Part shown: piece by piece, positions 1 to 13,628 of the stretch
How positions within the stretch are numbered: position 1 is the first letter of the stretch
How the letters are laid out: every line of letters begins with the position of its first letter
From: Trogon surrucura
Lineage: Eukaryota > Chordata > Aves > Trogoniformes > Trogonidae
Assembly (NCBI GenBank): GCA_020746105.1
Contig: CM036636.1
Location: forward strand, 3,162,001-3,226,000
Direction: 5' to 3'
Length of the DNA stretch: 64,000 bases
Translations under genes and position numbers: made by a program
The notes under the pieces: model-generated
Told to the model about the DNA's origin: nothing
The model's input: the letters and a program-made list of their open reading frames with translations, nothing else
Databases searched by the model: none

Positions 1-2043
1 TGCTACCAAAACAAACAAAATTCCTGTTTATTATCCAAAGGACAATCAAATTACATGTTATTCAATTTTCACTGCATTTATCTCACCCTGTACAACTGCT
101 TTTTTAAAAAAATCCACGTAAAACAAATTACACCAAATGATTCAAAGTGAGGGGAGGAAATGCAAGCTGGGCAGATGAAAGAAGAGTTGCAAAGCCAAGG
201 TCAACATTATTTTGAGACATGCAGGAGAATTCTAAGCTGTCTTCTCTTAACTGCTGACTGTTCCTCTCTTGCCTGCTCATCTGCCCATCACAAATCTTCC
301 TGTTACAGCCTCACACAGAGGCATGAGTCTGGTTATTGACTCAGGAATACTGCAAAAACCTCTGCGAGGACCAGGTAACATCCCAGCTGAGAGAATTTGT
401 TCTCTTGGAAGCCCTTCAGATTCCCTCCTCTGCCCCCCCACCTTGTTTTTCTTGATACATTTTCACTGCAAAAGCATTTTTCAAAAAACAAAGGGTCCAG
501 TGAATGATTTATTACATTCCGGATTAAGTAAAAACTAAACTGTGCAACAAACTGAATTCAAACAGCTGGAATATATATATATCTTTTTAATGGGCTCTAA
601 GAAGACAGGAAGACAAAAAAAAAAAAGAGAAAAGAAAGTGTTTTAAAGACGGCAAAGTTCTACTGCAGATTTCCAGAGAATCCATGGGGAAATACATTCC
701 CTAGAAGAGGGTGAATTAATAGGGACTACACACAAAATTTTATGGTGTGTGGTAAGGAAGGTGGAAGAAAAGGTGTTGGGTAGCAGTGACAGAAGGAAAC
801 ACTAGAAACACAGAAAGAAAAGTGCCAGTGAGGACGAGAGCTGACCTTTGATGTGGCTCTGCAGAGCAGATGCAGCAATTTTTGCCTTCTAGATCCAGTG
901 CTGTGTTTTGTAATTGGATGTCGTTGGAGGGGGTTTGCACAGTGAGCTCTTTGTAGTGGTTTCTTTAATAGTCTCCTATTCTTCCTGAGGCTGCTTGTGG
1001 AGGCTGGAAGGAAGGCAGAGGGCAGGGTAAGATGAGAGAAATGTTTCAGAGGGCTGAAAGAAATAACAGCAAAATAGGTTTCCCCATGGGCTGCAATGGC
1101 AAAAACATACACCAGGGGTTTGAGGGCTTAGAAGGTCGAAATGGAGGATTTCAATCCAAGGCAACATTTTCTTCTAGGAGCTCAGAGTATTCACATTCCA
1201 CTTGTAGCTGTGGAAGGCGCTGGATAACCCACTGCCCCGAGCACCCCTCCCATCTTCTCGGGCTGACAGGCTCAGCCCACATCAGGCACAAACTAAACTT
1301 TCATTTGCTTTCGGACCCCCTGTCACCTCTGTCCTGAGAAAGGCTGCACGTGGGTAAATCACCGTGCCGACCTCTTCAAAGAAAACGCTTTATCTTTCCT
1401 AACATTTGAAAGCCCAGTTTCCCAAAACATAATTGTACTTCTATACAGCTTAATTTCTTTTCTTTTCTTTTTTTTTTTTTCAAATCTTATTTCGGTGAGA
1501 TTGGAGAATAATCAAATCCTAAGGGCTCTGTTAGATGTATTAACTTCCCAGGGGAATTTGACAGAAATGGATATCCTGATACAGAGTCCTCGAAGTTTGT
1601 TCAAGAAGCCACACACGTACACACAAATTACCGTGTTTAGCTTTTGCAACTGTTCAGATCCTATTATTTTCATAATTAATAACATTTTGATTGTAACAGC
1701 TAAACTCTAAGCTTCTTGCTCCTTTTAAGGAATGCATGCTCTCTGACACCTCATCCTGAAGCACCATCTCAAAATATTTGGAACAAAGGAAAGAAGAAAA
1801 ATTGGGCATAGATGCATAGTTTCCACACCCATCCTCTGCATCACCAGCAAATCACCATCAACAGCTTTTAAAATATTTATTTATTTTAAATCGGGGGACA
1901 TCAGTCAGTCCCTCCTGGAGATGAGGATAGAAAAGTAACTCTAGCAGAGCATCAATACAAGTGTCATACCTTCAAAAAGAAGCTTCCAGCAGGAAGAAAC
2001 TGTGTTCTTCTGCTTAAATTCTTCCTTAAATTCTCTACTGTAG
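1..2043. other. Unique non-coding DNA, no gene seen
   Basis: AT-rich sequence with no recognisable exon, RNA gene or repeat family. Open frames here (up to about 128 codons on the minus strand near 0.7-1.1 kb) do not resemble known proteins. A pyrimidine run of T with a few C lies at 1454-1481. The stretch around 1200-1370 has slightly more CpG than its surroundings but is far from an island. Confidence 0.55.
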
Positions 2044-2122
2044 GTGATCCTGCTCTGGCAGGGAGGTTGGACTAGATGATCTTTAAGGTCCCTTCCAACC
2101 TCTAACATTCTGTGATTCTGTG
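2044..2122 (+). mobile_element. CR1: CR1 LINE 3' end fragment
   Basis: The sequence shows the avian CR1 3' tail: CTCTGGCAGGGAGGTTGGAC, then AGATGATCTTTAAGGTCCC, then the closing ATTCTGTG octamer repeats. Only about 80 bases remain, so this copy is severely 5'-truncated, as usual for CR1. It carries no coding part. Plus orientation follows from the terminal octamers lying at the right. Confidence 0.9.
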
Positions 2123-4943
2123 AAATATGCTATAGCCCAGGAATTACATTACCTGCTTGAAGGCAGGAGATAGAGGTTCAAATCTTTTCACAAAAAAGAG
2201 AAAACTGAACTAGAATCTTCCAAGTGACTGAATGTCCCAACCTACAGTCTGCCCACAGAAAAGCAGGAACACCTGCTTTTCATTACTTAGACTCCAAGCT
2301 CAACAAATATTTGCTCTAAAATAAGTTTTTTAAGGTACGGTTTCATTCCAGAGAGAAATGAGAAATATTGAAAATATAATTTGATTCAACTAGGTATCTA
2401 AACCTGGGCCAAGAATAAATAGATAAACAATTGCTCAGGCAATCCATCTATTTAATCCATCCTGTTTGCAATTAAAGCATCGTGTTCTTTTTCTTCTACT
2501 TCCAACCCAGTTTCTCTCCACACCCTACTCCCAGTTCCCTCCTTATTTCCTCCCATTCTTTCAGCCTCCTCCCCAGGGAGCTGGGCCAGGCCGTTGCAGT
2601 TGGCAACGATGGGTTATTCCCCTCCTTTGATACAACTTTCCGTCCTGTTAACAGCTCAGGGTACCCTCATGGACCTGCTGGACTCATGAAAAACCTTGAC
2701 CTGCTGGCTTCCCTGAAGCAAGGCAGAATTTAAGCAGCAGAAACCTCCCATTTTACCAGACATCGCAGTATTTTTTTTTTTTTTTTTTTTTTACAGAGAC
2801 TGATGTCAACTTGAACATGTGGCAATTGGAAAGACAATATTTGTACTCTGGGAACAGCAGAAGCTGTTTCCTTTGCTTTGTAATTAGATCTTCAAGTTGG
2901 CCTAATCCATATGCTGCATAAAAAGCCTTATTCTTCTTAGACTCAGTCACTCAATTGGAAAAGGAGACTGGCAAGTTGCTCTGAAAGGTATCCTCAAGCC
3001 TGTTTTGCAGCATAAACCCCAAAACTTACCAGCAAGTGAATCACATATAACCAAAAGGAGGCCAGTGGGGTTAAATGCTGGCTGTGAATGAGATGAGAAT
3101 GGGCGTATCTCTGCAGCTCTCGAATGGGAATATTATGAAATGTTTTGAATCCAAAAGCAGGAATCACCCGCACCTTCACTCATATCAGCACTTGGAGCCC
3201 CAAAGTTCCAGCAGCCTCTCGAGGGGAAACAAATCTCAAGGGGTCTGTGAGTGTCTCTGTCTCCAAGGCAAAGCGTGGATAATGCTGCTTAACCTCTCAC
3301 AAGAGCTACGATGAAGAGTGCCACATGAGGACATCACTAAGAGGAGACGAGTGCTTTCTAAAGTTTTGTCCCATATTTTACAAGAAAAATATACTTGTAA
3401 GTTCTGGCCTGAAAAAAACTTTTTAATTCCAAGTGTGAAATACAGAAAAAAAACCACATTGCACGAGCCAATTCTCCCATTTTGTAAAAATAAATCTCAC
3501 TATGAGATCCACATGGATTACATTTTCTTCTGGACCATTCTTCCCCCGCTGGGAACTAAAACAGATTTCTAAAATTCACCCAGCGGGAAACATTTTCTGA
3601 TGTCTCTACTCCAGCACCATCACATCAGAAACCATACAGCCCCCATGCCTAATTTTGTTCTAGCAAAATTTATTCATGGGCCATCTTATTTTCATCAGCA
3701 GAAGGAAGTCTTTGAGAACAGCTCTGCATTCAATTTCTTCATTGGCAAAAGCAGGTTGAGATTACCTCCTTTCCCCCTCAATAAATAGTTTCTAATGTCC
3801 TACGCAGAGTTGTTTGGGTTTGTTTTTTAACCTTCACTCACGGCAATGTAATTCTTCATTAGACGCCACTTTAAACTAGGTCTGTGAAGTGATCTGCAAT
3901 TAACTGACATAATATACGTACCAGTGCATCAATCCATACCACTGCTCTTTGTAATTCCCTCTCCTCCCCACCCCAAACACACACACACATCCCTGCATTG
4001 TTTTACTGACCTACTTTAGAAAACCTCTGCTCCCAAAAAGTTATTCAGAGCAAGTGAAGATAAATTTAGCAGGGGGACAGTGTGTGGAGCTGGGAACTGT
4101 TTTTATCATGGGCTTTCCTGAGAGAGGACTCTTAACAGCAATTCATTAATTTAAAATTATCCTGAAGTTCCGAGTCACTTGAGAGGCTCTGTGTGGATGC
4201 ATTATGTCCTGAGTTGTGGATACACAAACTAATTACTTATTCCTCATTAAGAGGGCACAGAAATTAGAATGTGTACTTAATGCTTTGACTATTTAGCCAA
4301 AACACCGAGAAATGCAACAACTAATCCAACCTCAATGTGCAAGATGTTCATAGTTTTCCCTAAAAATAAGGTGTCCACTTTCCTCAGAAAAGATGAGACT
4401 TCAATTGCAGAGCAGAAAACTTTCAACTGAAAATTTTTATTTTAAGTTTTACTTCAAAATGTATGGGTCTTCCTGGAGAAGTATTTTCAGCACTGCTGAA
4501 TTATTTGAGAAAAGGGTTTGGGTGGAAAAAAACATCTGACTAGTGCCAGTAGTTACACAATCTGTCATTACAAAAATGCCACATCTGCCATCCTTAGCAC
4601 CTTATAACCGTGATCTTGTTTCCACTTAGGAAAATAGTCATTGTGACAGATGTGGTAGCAACATCTGCACACAAAAAAAGAGAAAGCATACTGTCCTTAG
4701 ATAGATCAAGAGATCTAACAGCAGCGCTTGTTGCTATGCTGATGATGCACAGGAGGAAGTATCTCTGAAGACTCTTTTCCCCTGTATCAGGAGGTTTGTA
4801 GACAGCTGCTCATTATTGTACAACCATTCCATTCTACGAATAGACTTGTTAGGGGTACACACTGAAAAATAAGTTTTTACTTGTCTCATTTCCTATTAAA
4901 AATAAAATATTTTGAAAAATGACAGCTCAAGGGAACACACAGA
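2123..4943. other. Unique non-coding DNA with simple repeats
   Basis: No gene recognised. It holds a 22-T run at 2771-2792 and a short AC run at about 3976-3989. The interval 4139-4320 is AT-rich with homeodomain-type cores (TTAATTTAAA, CTAATTAC, CATTAAG) and no repeat signature, so it could be a conserved regulatory element. That can only be decided by alignment to other birds. Confidence 0.5.
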
Positions 4944-5010
4944 GAATCACAGGATTACAGCATGTTAGAGGTTGGAAGGGACCTCAGAGATCATCTAGTC
5001 CAACCCCTTA
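4944..5010 (-). mobile_element. CR1: CR1 LINE 3' end fragment, reverse
   Basis: Reverse complement of the CR1 tail: AATCACAGGATTACAGCATG, then GTTGGAAGGGACCTC and ATCATCTAGTCCAACCCC. About 67 bases survive. The terminal octamer array lies at the left, so the element was inserted in minus orientation. Confidence 0.88.
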
Positions 5011-8000
5011 TGGATTTAAGACAATGTCTAATTTTACCTGAACCATTCATATCTTTAGTTGATTCCACCTGAAGTAAAGTAAAATAAGGCTTAAGACACC
5101 TAAGCCTGTTTTCCTGCTTCGCAATAAATTGATGGCCAAGTAACAGGTTTTAGATCAGAAGCCAGGAACCTCGTTCCAAAGAAATAGGCAAAACATAACT
5201 AATCAAACAGTGGGAGTTAAGTTTGGGGGTTTGTTTTTCAAAAACTTTGTGCAACTAGTTCGCTTGCTTCAGATCTGTGCAAGCCAGAGGTCAGTCAGCA
5301 GGAGAACGTCAAGAAATTAAGCACTGATTTCATCTCCCTTCCAGCAGCCAAGTATTTAGCGAAGAACCTTCTCTTGCCCCTGCCTTGTCCTGGGGTATGA
5401 ATCCCATTAGCTCAGGACTGTGAGGCCACAGGGTGAAACAGAGCATAGCTTCAGAAACTCGCCCAAAGCACTCTAAGAACCAGAGCAAATTAGTGCAAAC
5501 GATGGGAGGACGGTTGCCAAAGCAATCCTTGCAGTTGTTCTCTTCTGACTTTGGGTGGCCAGAGAATGTGGGTGTTGTGCCACAGTCTGCAGCTTCACAC
5601 GATGTCAAGGGAAAAGATTAGCTCATCTTTCAGTGACAGACAGGAGCCTGACCTGTGTTTTTTCACAAACATCACCTTTCCCAAGGGAGAGAGAATTTAC
5701 ACCCTTGTCTGTCTCAAGCAATAAGTGTCAGTTATCAAATGCAAACCCGCCGCCTTCCAGTCAGCACTTCTCCAGAATGACAAGCAGCTGGAGGGAAACA
5801 GCACAATAACCCATTGAGTATGAGAAAGAGAAAGCTTTTTGCCACGGGGCAGTGTTATAGGTCTTTCTGAAGTTTAGGGAAAGGTAATTAGAAGTCTTGT
5901 ATAACCTATTCCTGTCACGACCAGGCTGTAATGGAAAAAGGAACCTCTGCAGCTCTTCTAAGAAATTGAGCGCCCTGCTGAAGACTCTCTTTACTTTAAA
6001 CATTGGCATTTTCAGTGTAGTCCCCAATCATGAATACTCTATGAAATACTTACAGCACTGGGTAACCCTTTCAGTACAATGGCTTTGCAGTTTTTGTGTT
6101 TCAAGTACATATAAAAGCTTACTTGGTCTAATGCCTTTTGCTATCAAAAAGCTGAACAGCTTTCAGCCGAGTCAAACTTGGAGGAGAAGACACGTGAAGA
6201 ACGTGTGTCTGCACTTGTGATGGAGAATTAAACATAGCTAATCCGATCCTGACTATTTTGGTAAAGGTACTGACAAAAAAAAACAAACCCGAAGAAACAA
6301 GCCTGGTTCAGAATCCCAGCCTGGATCTATCGAAGTGAGCATCTAAAATAGAGGTGTACTAAGGCAAAACACAGTGCCCCCTCAAAAATCCCTGCTGTAA
6401 TCAAAGTTTGTGAAGATTATCATAAACAGAAAAGTGGTCTCAAAATTGGAAGATAGCAATCATAGTGTGAAAAGCAGTTTTCCTAAGATCAAAGCACTTT
6501 ATAAAAAGAAGAGGTGACAAATTGATGAATGCAGCAAAGCTAAGGAAAACCATTCTGGAGAAATGGCTTATGGCGTGCTGACAGCGCTTTGTATCTGCCA
6601 GGCACAACAGGTGTTGGGGGGGAAGACCCATGTGTTTCCATAAGAAGGCAAAAGGAAGGCAGAAGGAACAAAAGGAAAAAAAGAATTATTATTATTACTT
6701 AAAAGATTGAAAGCCACAAGCTCTGTGTTTTCTATGTTTCCCGCAGAAGTAGCAGCCAGTACTGCTGAAATGACAGATCCTTCTCTCAAGAGCTTTTAAA
6801 GACATTAGAAGTGACTACATCTTCCCAGGAACTCAAAGTCTAAGTAGACAAGGTAGGCAAAGAAAAGGGTGGAAAGTGGAATAATTATACAGAATTCTTA
6901 GATGGGGAACAAAGGGGCTAAGTTACTTGTCACACAATACCTTGTGTTTCAAATACCTAATCCCAGAGTCTAAGCAATAAAGACCACCCTTTCCCTCGAC
7001 AGTGTACTTTTAACTACATGCAACCCAAAGGAAAGAAAGGCTCTGTCACTGAGAAGTATTAATCCTCCTAATTAAGTGGAATAGTGGGAAAGCAGTTAAG
7101 AAAACAAGTGAAAGAGTGAAAGGAAACTAGCTGAATAACATCAGAAATAAACACCAGACTTCTTGCTAAATATGACACTTCCATCAGTCAGAGGCCCCAG
7201 GGGAGTGCAGTGCTGGAGACAGATTGGTATTTCTTGAGGAACACTAAAAGCCTGAGAAGCATTTTAAGCAGAGCAGTATATATAGCACCAGAACCCCACT
7301 GGAGTGAGGTACAGCAAGGGGGAGGTCTGAATTGTATCTGTTCAGCTCCCACTGCCTGAAGTAATTTCAGGCTATTTATGTGGCTTGGCATCCTCCGTAG
7401 AAATGGCCAAATTTGAAAATTCACTTTAAAATAAGTATCTCAACTGAAGACATGAAGAAGCAGTAACCATTTTGCAAATGCTTTGCCCTTTGCTTCTGCA
7501 TCCCAGTCCATAAATTGAGAGAATGGAAAGTGGTCAGACATCTCTGATGGCACAAGCAGCAGTAGGATGCCCTCTTGCAATTAAAATACCTCAGAAGCTC
7601 CATCAGCTGTGTACTCGCAGATCAGCAGCTGTACTGGCAAGTCAAAGCCACCTAAAAAAAAATCAGTACTGAGGAGATTTCCCCAACTTGAATAAGTATT
7701 TTAACAAGCATGCTCTATTGACAGTCTTTGTGTCTTCCTCTGTACCTACAAGGCACTTGGGATTTCCTCCTCATAATAAGCAGTCATGATGCCTTAGAAA
7801 AAAATTAGGTCTACTTCTCAGTGTTAATTAAGTTCACATTTTCAGGTCATGTGCTTCCTCTTCATAGTTATCAGACTTTCTATTCTCCAATTATGCTTTC
7901 TCTTTTTCCTCCTTCCTTTCTTTCAGGCTTGGCTGAAGCTTTGCCTTTTCACATCTGTCTTTTCCCTGTTACACTTCTTGACCTCTACAGCAGCTTTCCT

Positions 8001-8889
8001 TGCTCCTTTTGGACTCTACACCTAAAGTCACTGAGGATGGTTTTACTGTTGACAGTTATATTCTGGACTCATTTATTTTACTAGTTCCCTTTATCACTCT
8101 CTCTCCATCATTTTTCATACATATTCCTGATAGTTTTAACATTTTGACCATAAATAAATTCCTAGTCTCTTCCATAGTCAAGTCTTTGAGCTCCTCAGCC
8201 ACATGACTTCATTCCCTGCTTCCCTTTGAGTATCCATCTCTGATCCTTTAAAACCAGTTCAGATTTGCTTTCACTTCTTATATTATATCCCAAGTCTGAG
8301 AAAATGAAATTGGAAGCTTTTCTGCAGGAGGCACAAAAGCCTTTAAGTCCTCCATTCCCAGAATAAAACAATGGAATAAGAAAAGCCCTGTTGCTTCAGC
8401 ACTGTATAGGCAGCAATTCACAAAATTACAACAGTGTATGAAGGTCAGTAATGCAGCCTGTCCTCCTCAGCTGGAATTCCTGAAACACAGAAGCTATTGT
8501 CCATCAGAAACAAGTAGAGAAGAATTACCAAGGATTTCTTCCTCTTTCTGAGTAAACAAGGTTGAATACGACATCCAAGAAAACTTCCAAGTCAGCAAAC
8601 CAGAAAGTAATTCTGTTCTTCCAGGCCAAATATGGCCTTAAGAAAAGGAGGAAAAGGCCTTTTGACTATGTGAAGAGAGAGTTATCAAAGACAATTTTTA
8701 TTTCATTGTGATGCTATTTCAGCTCAACTGTATCCCCTGCATTTCTAGAGAGGGGAAAAAAAAAATAAATCACAAGACAAACAACTGCCAAAGAACTGAA
8801 GTTGAACAAACAAAATACCAATCAACTTCCTGAGAAATGGACTTCAGTAAACTTTTTATTTGATCCTCTGAACTTTTAGAGTGAGAAAA
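5011..8889. other. Unique non-coding DNA
   Basis: No exon or RNA gene could be supported. Open frames of 60-107 codons occur on both strands (for example 5897-6220 plus, 5330-5608 minus) but show no familiar domain and overlap each other in opposite directions, as chance frames do. Small features are an ATT trinucleotide run at about 6685-6698 and a T/C-rich plus-strand stretch from 7820 to 8260. Confidence 0.5.
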
Positions 8890-8966
8890 ATTCTGCTTTG
8901 GCAGGCAAGTTGGGCTAGATGATCTTTTGAGGTCCCTTCCAACCCTGAACATTCTGTGATTCTGTG
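8890..8966 (+). mobile_element. CR1: CR1 LINE 3' end fragment
   Basis: CR1 tail in plus orientation: TTTGGCAGGCAAGTTGGGCT, then AGATGATCTTTTGAGGTCCC, ending in ATTCTGTGATTCTGTG. It is closest to the copy at 2044-2122. No coding part remains. Confidence 0.9.
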
Positions 8967-11900
8967 TGAAAAGCAGGAAAATATTCTCAGCTAAAACTTT
9001 CCTGAGGTTAGACTTTTGAGGTGAGTGGTCAAAATGCAGATTAAATCACAATACTTCATTTAACCTCAAAAACCTGGTTTCATCAGTACCTCGTAAGCTT
9101 TGTCTTTCAGAGTGTGTAGTTTCATATTTGAAACCGCATTACAAAATGAAGTCTCAAAATAGTGTTTTCTAAAACAGAAGTTACGCAAATAACTTTGGCT
9201 CTCACCAGTTGAAGAGATAAGAAGGGAAGAAGATTCTGTGCTCATTACAAAAAAAAAAAAATCATCACAGAACTGAGGAGCCAAGATGATCAGAAAACAC
9301 GATTTCCATAAGCTAAAAAAATTCTGCAGTTGAAAAGCTGGCAGAATTGTGTTACGCTGGAATCACTACTGAAAACACCCACTGCTTTCAATCGCTAGTA
9401 TTTAAAGTTTGGATTTATATTTTTTTATGCTGTTAAAAAAAACTTGATCTTTAGGAGATGCAGGATGAATTTTTATTTTTCTTACAGAAAGTCAATTTAA
9501 TTGGTGAGGCATAAAAAGATCAAATTGCAATACAGCACTAGCAAAAATTTAAATAGCATCTTTCTAGCATAATTCCCTTTCAGAAAGTAGTACTGCGTTC
9601 CTGTCAGGAGGGCTGACATTTAAATATTTATAAGATCAAATGCTAATGACAAAATTTGATCGACCTCCTGTCCCTGCCAAGGGAGGATACAGCTCCACAA
9701 TGTCTTTTCTAGCATTTAAACTGTGTTTCTTTTTAAATGACACAATAATGAGGGATTTCTCCCATTTTGTCCTGTGTTTGAGGTCAGGAGACTCACTAGA
9801 TTATGGGCAGAAGTTTTATCTATAGACCTAGTTCCAAAGCAAGACTGAGTGAGGTGCTGTGCAATAAAAGGAAATAATGAAGCAAGTTTTCTAGTACTTT
9901 ATTACATCAGCCCTCCATCTGCTCCTGTTAGATCACATTCTTACTGAAATGGAAAGATAGATTCACAGTTTCTCAGCTAATCCAGCAACATCATGTCAGT
10001 TAAACTGATTTTGCACAATTAAATCTGAACACACTGGGAGAAAAGGGATTGTTCGAACATCAAACGTGAGCTCAAAGTGATTGTAGATATAACAGTTACA
10101 AAACAAATCCTTTAACTAAAGTAAAGGAATACTAATTTAAACAGAAAATGCAAGTTTTAGGAATGAATTTTCCAAACTTCCTTGGTACCCCTGAGGAAAA
10201 AAAAAATAAAAATCTTATCCTAAAATTGAGGCAAACTGAGAAAAATTAAGACTGAAGCATTAATGTATTCACCTGGCAAGACACGTGCCCTGGTTCGAGA
10301 GCACCCTCCCTCAAACTCAGCAGGGCCAGTGCTGTGTGCTTACAAAGGGAGAAGTGAGCACTGGACGTCTCGGGCTCTAATTATGTTTCTCATTAGAAGT
10401 GACATTTGAATTTCAGGAGGCGGTGAATGATGGTGTTTTGTTTCCTGTTTTATTTTTATAACCATTTCCAATTAGGTGTTTGTTAAATTGATTTTAGTGT
10501 TTGATCCATTCTGTATTTCAGGAGTGCAGTATGTGTTGTATCCTTGGATGCCATTTCATGTAACACCCTCAGAAAGAAACGCACTCATCCACTGTTAATT
10601 CTAAAGACAAATAGAATATATTAATCAATGACAGCAGCAAAGGAACTCAACAGAAACTTAGTGACTGCATTATGGAATAAGCAAATGCTCCATAATACCC
10701 TGCACATAGAAGATGAGCTTTTCTTTCTCCTGGCAGCCCTCATAAGTGAACTTTTATCATGACAGACAGAATGTCAGAGGGTTTCAAATGATTAAAGGCA
10801 AGAACAAACCACAGCTCTTTCTCCCTCCCCCAAAAAGATTAATGTGAAGCACCTTGGGATTTGTCTACATGGAAAGCTTCATATAAAACAACTGTTGTAA
10901 GAGTACTTGCCAGCATTTGTCAAACTCTGTCCTTTGAATAGTTGACATTTCTATTAAAAACTCTCTCAATTAGTATTCCATTCAGCATTAGTAAATGGTA
11001 AGTGTCAAGCAGTCACAATATAGTCACAGCTGATGCAACTAAAAAAGAATCTAATGCAAATTCCAGCAGGCTTCAGATGTAGTTTTAAAACACTTTCCTT
11101 AGAGCTTAGCTATTTATTTGCTGACAGATGCTTTTGTAGACCTGCTAATTCCTGAAGCCAGCAAACAGTAATCCCCCAGGCATGGGTTGCATCAGCAGAA
11201 TAAGCACAGCAACAATGAATAAGACTCCATATTTTAAATGAAACTTGAGCGCATTTGCCAATATCAACAGGTAACACACCATTGTTTCTTGGAGATTCAT
11301 TTGCTTATGTAAGCTGTCCCAGTTCTCTCTGGCAAAAAGGAAAAGCTGCTTTCAAATTCCACCTACATCAGCACCAGCGAGAAGTAACACCACAAAACCA
11401 GAATTAGTTCCAGTTTATATCAAGATTACTGAGGTTGAAGCCCTTGAAATTTCAATTTTCCAGTCAGGGAAATGAAGACAGTAACTAATACCTGCCTACC
11501 ATAAGAAGGAAGTGGATTGACAAATTAACATTTGCTCAGTGTTCAAAAAGTTCTAGCTCAAACAATTCACATATTCTAAATTTGCCTCAAGTTCATCGTG
11601 TGCCCAATGCCAGTGATTTCCATCAACTTAAATCAAAAGATGTTTGGTCAGCTTTTTTATTTGCCTAGAGCACACTCTATTTTCTGCTGCTATGGCCAAA
11701 CACAACACAGATGGCTTCCTTGGCACAGTCAGACACAGGTCTTCTTACCTGGCAGCAAAACCCCCATGCCAGTGCACCACCCAGTGCCTGAATGTATCTT
11801 CATATGTGAAAAACAAGAAACCACACGGAACCCAAGCTAAATTTCATTTCCCTTCCCACTTGCCAGCCTCCAGGAGCAAAGAATTTTTGCTTCAGGCTTT

Positions 11901-13469
11901 TTAATTAAAGCTTCCCTTCCACAGCCGCACTGTGTTAGCACTGGACCCACTATTTGGCTTGCAAGACACCTGTAGAGCCAAGAAATGTAGCCATGAAACA
12001 CAGAAATGTGCCAAACTAGAAAGGGTAAGAAACATGGTGAGACTTCGGTCAAAGCAGACGAAAAAAGTTAGGCTGTATTCTCCATTGTCAATGCATATAA
12101 GAAGTACCAACAGAAGTGCAGAAAGGAGTGGGAATCCAGAAATCTGCTTTCAGAAATTATGAAAAAATAATCCCTATGTGACCTTAGTTAAGTCACCAAA
12201 CCATATTCAAAATGGTTTAGCTTTACCTGCACTTCTGCACATTTCCAAGACACTTCAGTCTTGGTATCGAGTCGCTGACTGCTCGGGCTCTGGGTGTGCT
12301 TGAATGAGATCCCAGTTCTGCATAACCCTACTGTTTGACTAGTTCAGGACTCATAATACTAAAAAATCTGACAGAATACACTAACAACCACAAGTATCTT
12401 TCAAAAGACAAGTAGAGAAAGAAGTAATGTTCTCTATTATCAAGTACATTTTCCTAAAACTAACCTAAAGCAAACCAAGAGTAACACTCAGGAAACAACT
12501 CTCAGAGAGGTAACTATGTAGTTAGAGGCTACTCCTGTGCCGGTTTGGAGGTGTGCTTCAGAAGTTTATCTATAAAATTATTAGGAGTTAGGAGGTTTGC
12601 AGTAACATGCAACAGTCAATAGAAATAAAGTGTCTTCAATAGGTTGCCAGTTGAAACTAATAATCAGGTTAAATATCCCCATCACATGGGAAAACTAGCC
12701 TATTACAATGTTTTCTTGGGATTTTATGAAGCAAGTGACATGTGTTGGGAATTAACATTAATGAAAGAGAACCAAAACCTCATAATTTTGGAACAAAGTG
12801 TCCTGGAATGCAAGAGAAAAATTAGACCTGAAATCAAGATTCTTTTTCACAGCAAGTATTTCCCATCTTCTGCCAAAGACGACAAAAAGAACATAGCAGA
12901 CTTAATGAAAAATAAGCCGAAGACCACAATCTCGGTACAAAATAGGGACATGGATGATACCTAAAAGTGAATTACAACCTTCTGGCTAAGTTGTTGTGCG
13001 AAAGAGGCCACACATGAAGCAACCACACGAAAGTTGGGACTGTAGTGCTGCAGGAAGCGGATGCGTGGAAAGGGCGAGACATCGAGGAGGGCTGGAACTT
13101 TTCACTGAGAGAAGGATACAGAACACCAAGTTGCCTCTGCAGCTGTGCATCGTGAACTCAAAAATATACGGACCTGTTTGTACCACACTCTTAATAAACT
13201 GGGAAGCATATGAAATAAAAGGTAATGCATAATGAGCATAATTAACAACAGAATTACAACACACTCTAGCTGATTGTCAAGACAACCCTTGCTTAAAGGA
13301 AAGCCCTGCTTCCTCAGCCCTCGCACACATTCCAATCCAGCTGGTCATACTTTACCCCAAGGCTACTAAGCAGTAGAAATTTACTAAATTTACTACAAAA
13401 TGCTGCAAGGATTTATCTTTAGAGCAAACTAAAGTCCCTCCACCCCTAACCAAAACAGTTTTACATATC
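8967..13469. other. Unique non-coding DNA
   Basis: No gene recognised. A 13-A run lies at 9249-9261. The segment 10378-10560 has TAATTA and CAATTAG cores in T-rich DNA and no repeat signature, so it is a possible conserved regulatory element. A 106-codon plus frame at 12644-12964 and two opposed frames at 13.0-13.3 kb match nothing I know. Confidence 0.5.
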
Positions 13470-13599
13470 TGTCAAGAGTCAGGGCTGGGCCAGCCACTGA
13501 ACGCTGACAGATGCTCTCCAATCCCCCTTCCTCCCCAAAACGGGAAAGGGAATGAAATAAGGCAGAGACTTACAGATTGGGAAAGAAAATTAAAACAGC

Positions 13600-13605
13600 T
13601 TTAAT
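13600..13605 (-). promoter_or_regulatory. Probable LTR polyadenylation signal ATTAAA
   Basis: The + strand reads TTTAAT, that is ATTAAA on the LTR's sense strand, in a T/A-rich stretch of the kind that marks the R region of these LTRs. The position within the element fits. Activity is unknown. Confidence 0.4.
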
Positions 13606-13628
13606 AAAACAATAATAGAACTAATAAA

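Noticed and set aside
4738-4772. TGATGA followed by CTGA, resembling box C/D snoRNA
   Set aside because: The two boxes are only about 25 bases apart and no terminal stem flanks them. True box C/D RNAs are about twice as long or more.
10279-10296. GGTTCGAGAGC resembling a tRNA B box
   Set aside because: No A box at the right distance upstream and no cloverleaf could be drawn.
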